Source: Odontesthes bonariensis
Taxonomy: Eukaryota; Chordata; Actinopteri; Atheriniformes; Atherinopsidae
NCBI RefSeq assembly: GCF_027942865.1
Contig: NC_134519.1
Coordinates: 36,978,941 to 37,042,940, forward strand
Reading direction: 5' to 3'
DNA length: 64,000 nt
Every line of letters begins with the position of its first letter. Within the stretch, counting starts at the first letter, position 1. The notes under the pieces were generated by a model. That model saw only the letters and a list, made by a program, of their open reading frames with translations. It was not told where the DNA came from and ran no database searches. The position numbers were made by a program, and so were the translations under genes. Below are positions 58,269 through 64,000 of the stretch, piece by piece.

Positions 58269-59609
58269 GTGGAGAGACAGCTGGAGAACAATAACACCAA
58301 GGAGGTGTGGAGGGGCATGAGGACCATCACTGGATACAGACTGAAGAACTCTCAGTCTGTAGAAGGTGATGTGGACAGAGCCAATACTTTCAACCATTAT
58401 TACAAAAGGTTTGACAGTGTGGCTTTTCCCTCCTCTGCTGCTGCTCCCTCCACCCCCACCACTACAGCTGCTTCCTCTATACAGCTTCCACTGCCCTGCT
58501 GTACTTCCACCTCAATGGCAACCTGCATCGCCAAGCCTCCTCCTCCACCTGACTACACCCCCACCTCTGCAGCAGCTCTCACCAACAGGCTTCTTCTGTC
58601 CAGCTGTACCTCCACCTCTATAGCAGCTTCCACCGCCAGATCTCCTAAGCCAAGCTACACCTCCACCTGTGCGGCAGCTTCCACCACCAGGCCTACTGAA
58701 CCCAGCCACACCTCCACCTCTGCGGCAGCTTCTATCTCCAGGCATCCTGAGCACAGCTGCATCTCCACATCTGTGGCTGCTCCCACCGCCTGGCCTCTTC
58801 GGTCCAGCTGCACCACCACCCCCATCTCTATGGTTGATAGCAACATCACTCCTGTTGCCATCCCTCCGCTACAACCTCTGTGTCTAACTATAGAGGAGGT
58901 TGGAGCTGAGCTCAGGAGACTTAAGTCAGGGAGGGCTTCAGGCCCAGATGGAGTCTGTCCAAGGCTTCTGAGGGACTGTGCTGGCCAACTAGCAGTCCCT
59001 CTTCAGAGGCTCTTTAATATGAGTATTCAGATGGAAAAAGTCCCGGTGCTGAAATTTGGGCAACCGGTGGAGCTGAATGACTACAGACCGGTGGCTCTGA
59101 CATCTCATATCATGAAGACCTTGGAGAGACTCCTTGTTTGTCGCATGAGATTGCAGGTTGCTGAGGCTCTTGACCCCCTCCAGTTTGCCTACCAGAAACA
59201 CATAGGAGTGGAAGACGCGATTCTGTACATGTTGCATCGGGCATATGCTTATCTGGATGTGCCTGGTTCATATGTGAGAATCATGTTCTTTGACTTCTCC
59301 AGTGCCTTCAACACCATACGCCCTCCCATACTGAAAGACAAGCTGCTCGGTATGGGTGTGGCCCCCTCCCTGACATCATGGATTATAGACTGTTTGTCTG
59401 CCAGACCACAGTATGTCAGGATGGGGAAATGTGTTTCTGGAACACTGGAATGCAGTACTGGGGCTCCGCAGGGTACTGTTTTAGCTCCTTTTCTTTTCAC
59501 CCTGTACACATCAGACTTCAGGTACAACTCAGAGTCCTGCCACATACAGAAGTATTTTGATGATACGGCTGTTGTGGCATGTGTGCATGGTGGACAGGAA
59601 AAGGAGTAA
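58269..59609 (+). pseudogene. LINE reverse transcriptase part
   Basis: 446 codons. N-terminal part (NNNTKEVWRGMRTITGYR), then a long Pro/Thr/Ser-rich insertion at about 60-185 made of short repeats (STSAAAS-like), then the reverse transcriptase: RASGPDGVCPRLLRD, LNDYRPVALTSHIMKTLERL, MFFDFSSAFNTI with the first catalytic Asp, TGAPQGTVLAPFLFTLYTSD and IQKYFDDTAVVACV with FDD at the YADD position. A short stretch before LNDYRPV is lost. Stops at 59609, with the C-terminal piece in another frame. Confidence 0.82.
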
Positions 59610-59615
59610 AGGGAT

Positions 59616-60011
59616 CTTGGGGAGGCCTTTACTGACTGGACCAAAAAGAACTGTTTGCTCCTGAACATCACTAAGACCAAAGAGCTGGTGGTGGACTTCA
59701 GGAGATCTAAAACCCCATACCAGTCAGTCTGCATTGATGGAGGGAAGATAGAGACTGTTCAGACCTGCAAATACCGGGGGGTGGTGCTGGATAATAAACT
59801 GGAGTGGTCTGCCAACATAGACGCAGTGTACAGGAGGGGCCAGAGCCGTCTCTTTTTCCTGAGACGGCTCAGGTCCTTCAATGTCTGCAGTGACATGATG
59901 TGCATGTTTTATCACACTATCATTGAGAGTGCACTGTTCTATGCTGCTGTCTGCTGGGGGAGTTGCACTACAGGACAGAGGAACAGCTGCAGTGAGAGGC
60001 TGCAGGACTGA
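59616..60011 (+). pseudogene. LINE C-terminal piece
   Basis: LLNITKTKELVVDFRRSKTP, then YRGVVLDNKLEWSANIDAVY, RGQSRLFFLRRLRSFNV and AVCWGSCTTGQ, all typical of the segment after the reverse transcriptase in this LINE family. Out of frame with 58269-59609. The normal tail (Leu-rich region and RLFN end) is mostly deleted: the sequence jumps to SFRRSFVPTVRRLFNRDC-like text at 60012-60068. Confidence 0.75.
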
Positions 60012-60530
60012 GAGCTTCAGGAGGTCCTTTGTCCCCACAGTCAGAAGGCTTTTTAACAGGGACTGCTAAGTTCTTCTCAAATTGATTGATTGATTTTTTT
60101 TTTTTAAATTTAAATTTGTTTATTTAGTCATTTATTATTATTATTAGTTAGTAGTAGTATTTTTTTTTTTTTACTAGAATTGGTATTATTATTGTTGTTG
60201 TTAATATACAATCATTGTAAATATTTATAATTTTTTTGAGCTACTTGACTAATTTGAATTTCCCCCATTGGGGGATGAATAAAGTATTTTTCTATTCTAT
60301 TCTATTCTATTCTTTACAATCCATTTGTCAAGCAAACTTGATTGGAATAACAGCGGACTATTTTACGTGACTCCTACGACAGGTCTGGATCACTCGTAAA
60401 TTCTGTTCGTACCTGAAAGAAAACGTAAAATACGAAAAGATTGGTGAATGCACAAATTCTCTTAAATCACTCGTACGCACGACTTAAGAACAAATCTGTG
60501 CGTACGAACGGTTGTTGCATGAGGCCCAAT

Positions 60531-61098
60531 GTTTACATTTCACATTTTCTGTTAGTGCCATATTATTTATCATGTAAGGGTGACGAATGCTGGTTGGAGG
60601 GTATCCCTTTGAATTTTTGCGTAGGGCCTGACACGACCTGGCTCAAAGGCCGCATCAAAAAGGAGGAAGCACGCGGTTTAAAGGTTTACCAAAATAAGTA
60701 TTTAATTTGAACCAAAAGTTATGCCAACAGAACTCAAAATACACTGCTGTCCTCAAGGAGCAAGACCGGGAAAAAGACTAGAGACAGAGCTCTAATCACC
60801 ACCTCTCAGAACACTGGCCAGGTGTACCGAGTTGCACTAATCAGAACCCAATACTCCAGTCAGCTCAGGATTGGAGGAGAGAGCAAGAGGGAGAGATACA
60901 CACCCACACAAGGCCCTGAAAGACGCCTAAAGGGCCGTCACAGGCCCCGAGAGACTCTAGAAAAGGGTTGGTTCCGTTAGTTAGTTAGTTAGATTAGTTC
61001 CGGCTCCATCACCATCAAAAGTCTGGCACCTGACTGTACTTCAACTCAACCAGAGGGGCCGTGGCTTCTCCTGAGTGCAAAGCCCAAAACAGAAGGGA
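60531..61098. other. no gene recognised
   Basis: Sequence between the Harbinger element and the hAT-like MITE. Nothing recognised apart from a short TTAG microrepeat near 60980. Confidence 0.45.
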
Positions 61099-61106
61099 CC
61101 TCCAAC

Positions 61107-61625
61107 TAGGGCTGAGCAATTTTATCGATACCGCGATATATATTGATATTTCGTTTCCCGATAAAGTATAGATTTTTCAGCCGCGAGTATTGATTCTTTT
61201 TTTCTTTTTTTCTTTTAAACCAAACTTTATTGAAAAGTCAGACGTTACAATTAGTGAAAACACTGAACATTAAGGTTATACAATACAATGCCAGGGGGTC
61301 ACATTTTACAAAACAGTGATAAATTAGTTGATAAAAATGTTGTATAAAGTGCACAGCTCTCACGTTTGTGACATGTTCTTTTGTCTCTGTTTGTCTGGCT
61401 GTGTTGTCCTTCCGGTTCAAAGGTTGGACCACCGGTCCAATCAGCGACGATTCATCTCAAATCACACTGTCCCTTTTTTTTCCCCAGAAAATGATGTAAG
61501 TGTATCGAATCGTATCGAATCGTATCGACTCCTATCGAATCGTATCGAATTGTATCGAATCGTATCGTTGGCTGAATATCGTGTATTGTATCATATCGTG
61601 AGATTAGTGTATCGCTACAGCCCTA
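61107..61625. mobile_element. hAT-like MITE with 8-bp duplication
   Basis: 519 bp starting TAGGGCTGAGCAATTTTATC and ending CGCTACAGCCCTA, with inverted ends TAGGGCTG/CAGCCCTA. The flanks carry a perfect 8-bp direct repeat CCTCCAAC (61099-61106, 61626-61633), the hAT hallmark. The inside has an ATCGATA-rich left part and tandem GTATCGAATC decamers at about 61501-61570. No transposase. Confidence 0.88.
61501..61570 (+). repeat. decamer repeat (GTATCGAATC)n inside the MITE
   Basis: About six imperfect tandem copies of a 10-bp unit rich in TATCGA. Confidence 0.85.
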
Positions 61626-61633
61626 CCTCCAAC

Positions 61634-62159
61634 ACATTGCATGCCAGAGGCTTGGCTTCCTCTGCCCCACTGCTTTTCCACACCTGTCCAGGAGATGCAC
61701 TGGTCTACAGTGGTGACCCGTGGGTACAGGAGGACCCCTCAAAATGGAGCTTCCAGTTTTGCCGGTGCCTCAAGACGATGACGACGTCTATGCGCTACAC
61801 CGAAGCTTGTAGAGTGTTAATCCAACATGGCAGCGGACACAACGTTACCGTTCGATGCAGCCTTAAAAAGTGTTTCGGAGTAGATTCACCCTAGGGTCAT
61901 TTGAACCGTGACATCCAGCCAAGTAGCCCACCCGAAGTTTTTCCGATATTGGCTGAACATCAGCTGAGTTACTGAGTTATCCCGAATAGCTTAGTACAAG
62001 CGCTAACGGACCCTGGCAGTATCTCCAAAATTACCACACTAAAATCACATGCCATGACACCAAACTTCTACAGTAGTACAAATATGGTCTGTACTCACAA
62101 AACGATGCATTTGGAAGTTTGTACATAGTCCAGGAGTTTATTATTATCAACACAAGCCT
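61634..62159. repeat. unassigned, probable diverged fish repeat
   Basis: The second half (from about 61895: CACCCGAAGTTTTTCCGATA and later CATGCCATGACACCAAACTT, CACAAAACGATGCATTTGGA) reminds me of a repeat common in fish, but I cannot define its ends. A short frame with MAADTTLPFDAALKSVS at about 61830 is closed by stops. Confidence 0.35.
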
Positions 62160-62952
62160 ATTCAATTCAATTCAATTCAATTCATTTTTATTTATATAGC
62201 ACCAAATACAACAAATGTTATCTCAAGGCACTTAGATAATAAAGTCCAATTCAAGCCAATTGGAATTCAATTAATTAATAATAATCATAATTCATGAAAT
62301 AATCCAATTCGTTCATATAGAGCCAATTCAAAAACAATTTCCTAGCTAAGGAAACCAACAGATTGCACTGAAAACTTTTTCTTTTTCGGTCCAATCTCCC
62401 GTCCTGAGCGTGCCTGAGGCGACTGTGGAGAGAAACGACTCCCTTTGAACAGGAAGAAACCTCTGGCAGAACCAGACTCAGGAAGGGTGGCCATCCGCCT
62501 CGACCAGCTGGGGTTTGAGAAGACAGGGAGGGGGGAGGGGGTGGCGGTACTGTAACACCATTCAAAGGATATCTGTTGGAACAGGGAAACACGAGTTAAT
62601 GACCACAATAATGTCACATGTACATAAAGAGAGTAAAGTGAGGAAAGGTGTGACAGATGAGGCCCCCCAGCAGTCTAGGCCTATAGCAGCTTAACTATGG
62701 GATGTTTCAGGATCACCTGAGCCATCCCTAACTATAAGCTTTATAAAAAAGGAAAGTTTTAAGCCTGTTCTTAAAAGTGGAAAGGGTGTCTGCTTCCCGG
62801 ACATTTACTGGCAGCTTATTCCACAAGAGAGGGGCCTGATAACTGAAGGCTCTGCCTCCCATTCTACTTTTAGAAACTCTGGGAACCTCAAGTAAACCTG
62901 CAGTTTGGGAACGAAGTGCTCTGTAAGGAAAATATCTTACAATGAGATCCAC
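62160..62952 (-). mobile_element. L2-like LINE, 3' end with C-terminus and 3' UTR
   Basis: Minus strand: 62952-62728 encodes the C-terminus (YRALRSQTAGLLEVPRVSKS, AFSYQAPLLWNKLPVN, STFKNRLKTFLFYKAYS). A non-coding 3' UTR of about 560 bp follows and ends in GAATT repeats at 62165-62185. The UTR includes the GGCGACTGTGGAGAG block that also occurs at 33009-33242 and 37524-37600. 5' truncated; a MITE (63002) lies just upstream. Confidence 0.85.
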
Positions 62953-63001
62953 TTGTCTTTTAATCTGTGGGAGGGGTTTGCATGACCCTAGCCCCTATTT
63001 A

Positions 63002-63764
63002 GGTGCCGTTTACACATACCCGGGTATTTTGAAAAACGAAGACTTTTCCCTTCGTTTGTGCCTTTCGTTTATACACAAACGGAGTTTTTTCCTCCGAAAA
63101 CGAAGCTAAAAAAAAACTCCGGCAAAAGTGGAGATTTTTTAAAAACTCCGTTTAGCGTTTGTGTGTAAACTAGTTGAAAGAGACGAAAACGGAGTTTTCA
63201 GAATGGAATGCGGAGTTGTCGTCATAGTACAGAGCCCCGCCCCTATCCACCATGTTGGCAGGATGCTAGCGTGAGAACGCCTTTTTCTCCGTCCATTGTT
63301 TATCTAGCAAGCATGGAGGTACTAGCAGCATTTCTGTTGTTGAGAGCTATACTCGCTTGTGTGATTTTGAAAATTACAGTCATACAATGTATTGAACAAC
63401 AAAGACATTTTTCACGGCTTTAGCAGTTTTATAGTCCAGCGCAACGTGTAAAAGTAGCTCAGTCTCGCTATCAGTCCACACACATGAGCCTGGCGCAATA
63501 TTTTCTTCTTGAAAAGGATCCAGAAGTTCTTCCTGTCAGCGGTTCTCTATAAGGCTTCTGATTGGCTTGTGTGGAATTCTCATTGTTCTAACACTGCCAA
63601 TGTCAGGCTTGGCGTAATTTAACAGCTCCTGATAGCGTATTTCTCCGGATCAATGTAGACGTGTTTTTTTTTAAAAACGGGGCTGTGTGCACCTAGTTTT
63701 TTTTGCAAACGAAGGTTAGAAAATATGCGTTTTTCAAAATACCCGGGTATGTGTAAACGGCGCC
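63002..63764. mobile_element. MITE with TTA duplication and CCCGGGTATTTT ends
   Basis: 763 bp with ends GGTGCCGTTTACACATACCC (left) and GGGTATGTGTAAACGGCGCC (right), flanked by TTA (62999-63001, 63765-63767). The inverted match runs on through GGGTATTTTGAAAAACG. No transposase. TTA and the GG start are shared with the MITE at 46535. Confidence 0.85.
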
Positions 63765-63767
63765 TTA

Positions 63768-64000
63768 GTCAGCTCAGATCGTATTGTGACTTTCTGAGTG
63801 TGTTTGACCTTCTGGAGGAGCTGTGGACTTCTTGATTCATCCAGAATTCGTAAGCTACATTTATCTTGTGTACCATTTTGCTTTTTGCTAGATTTTTGCT
63901 TGATCTTTGCCGGATTTTTGCTAGATTTTTGACTGCTAAAAGTAAATTTGCCGGAGGCTTGTTTTCACTGTGTGATAACAGCCCCATTGAAACTAGCTTC
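63768..64000. other. no gene recognised; short T-rich tandem motif
   Basis: Contains about four loose copies of TTTTTGCTAGA/TTTTTGCTTGA at 63880-63930. Nothing else recognised up to the window end. Confidence 0.4.

Larger units (their letters stand above)
57260..60312 (+). mobile_element. non-LTR LINE nested in the Harbinger element
   Basis: Order: 5' UTR-like sequence from about 57260, endonuclease frame (57394-58170), an internal deletion, reverse-transcriptase frame (58269-59609), C-terminal piece (59616-60011) and a 3' UTR ending GGATGAATAAAGTA plus TTCTA repeats at 60312. The 5' boundary is approximate. It lies inside the Harbinger transposon, so it is the younger insertion. Clade: L2/CR1/Rex1 group, not resolved. 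Confidence 0.8.
55659..60527. mobile_element. Harbinger transposon, interrupted by a LINE
   Basis: Ends GGGCCTCATGCAA (left) and TTGCATGAGGCCC (right) are inverted repeats flanked by a 3-bp AAT duplication (55656-55658, 60528-60530). Inside are the two genes typical of Harbinger: a Myb/SANT-like protein on the plus strand (55931) and a PIF/Harbinger nuclease on the minus strand (57023-56202). Both are broken. About 3.05 kb of LINE (57260-60312) is inserted between the nuclease gene and the right end; without it the element would be about 1.8 kb. Confidence 0.85.

Noticed and set aside
62275..62592. Frame shared with 37506-37694 (SLHSRLRHAQDGRLDRKRK) as a conserved small protein
   Set aside because: Both are the same LINE 3' UTR; the similarity is that of the repeat.

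Overview
The window looks like repeat-dominated nuclear DNA of a teleost fish. I recognise no host protein gene, tRNA or rRNA in it. The fish assignment rests on the mobile elements: L2-, L1- and RTE/Rex3-like LINEs with teleost-type 3' tails, a Harbinger transposon with its Myb-like partner, TTAA-flanked Kolobok-like elements, and an integrase-type DNA transposon whose proteins resemble loci repeated many times in fish genomes. Family names are from memory; no search was run.

Layout. 1-4364: AT-rich sequence with no recognisable gene. 4365-29037: about 24.7 kb of tandem repeats. A compound array (16/18-bp minisatellite A, 327-bp unique spacer, 10-bp array B, 12-bp array C) occurs twice head to tail, 4365-16866 and 16863-29037. 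The two spacers are identical by eye, while the array lengths differ strongly (A 9.2 and 6.6 kb, B 2.4 and 1.2 kb, C 0.6 and 4.1 kb). Very long open frames cross these arrays, but they arise because the units lack stop codons; I do not call them genes.

29038-38643: unique sequence with decayed LINE pieces and MITEs. 38650-46035: the most interesting object, a 7,386-bp DNA transposon with near-perfect terminal inverted repeats, long AT-rich inverted subterminal arrays and a 6-bp target-site duplication (GCTTTG). It carries a DDE integrase-type transposase on the plus strand and, facing it, a two-exon gene for a HECT-type ubiquitin-ligase-like protein. Both genes carry lesions, so this copy looks dead, although its structure is complete.

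46036-64000: dense nested mobile elements. These are two TTA/TTT-flanked MITEs, an L2 reverse transcriptase fused to another LINE fragment, a 1.7-kb TTAA element with a THAP-like remnant and an inserted RTE fragment, an L1 remnant, a Harbinger transposon (55659-60527) split by a roughly 3-kb LINE, a hAT-like MITE with a perfect 8-bp duplication, an L2-like 3' end and a last TTA-flanked MITE. The only genes with a shared purpose are the transposase plus accessory protein of the 38.6-46 kb element and the nuclease plus Myb-like protein of the Harbinger element.
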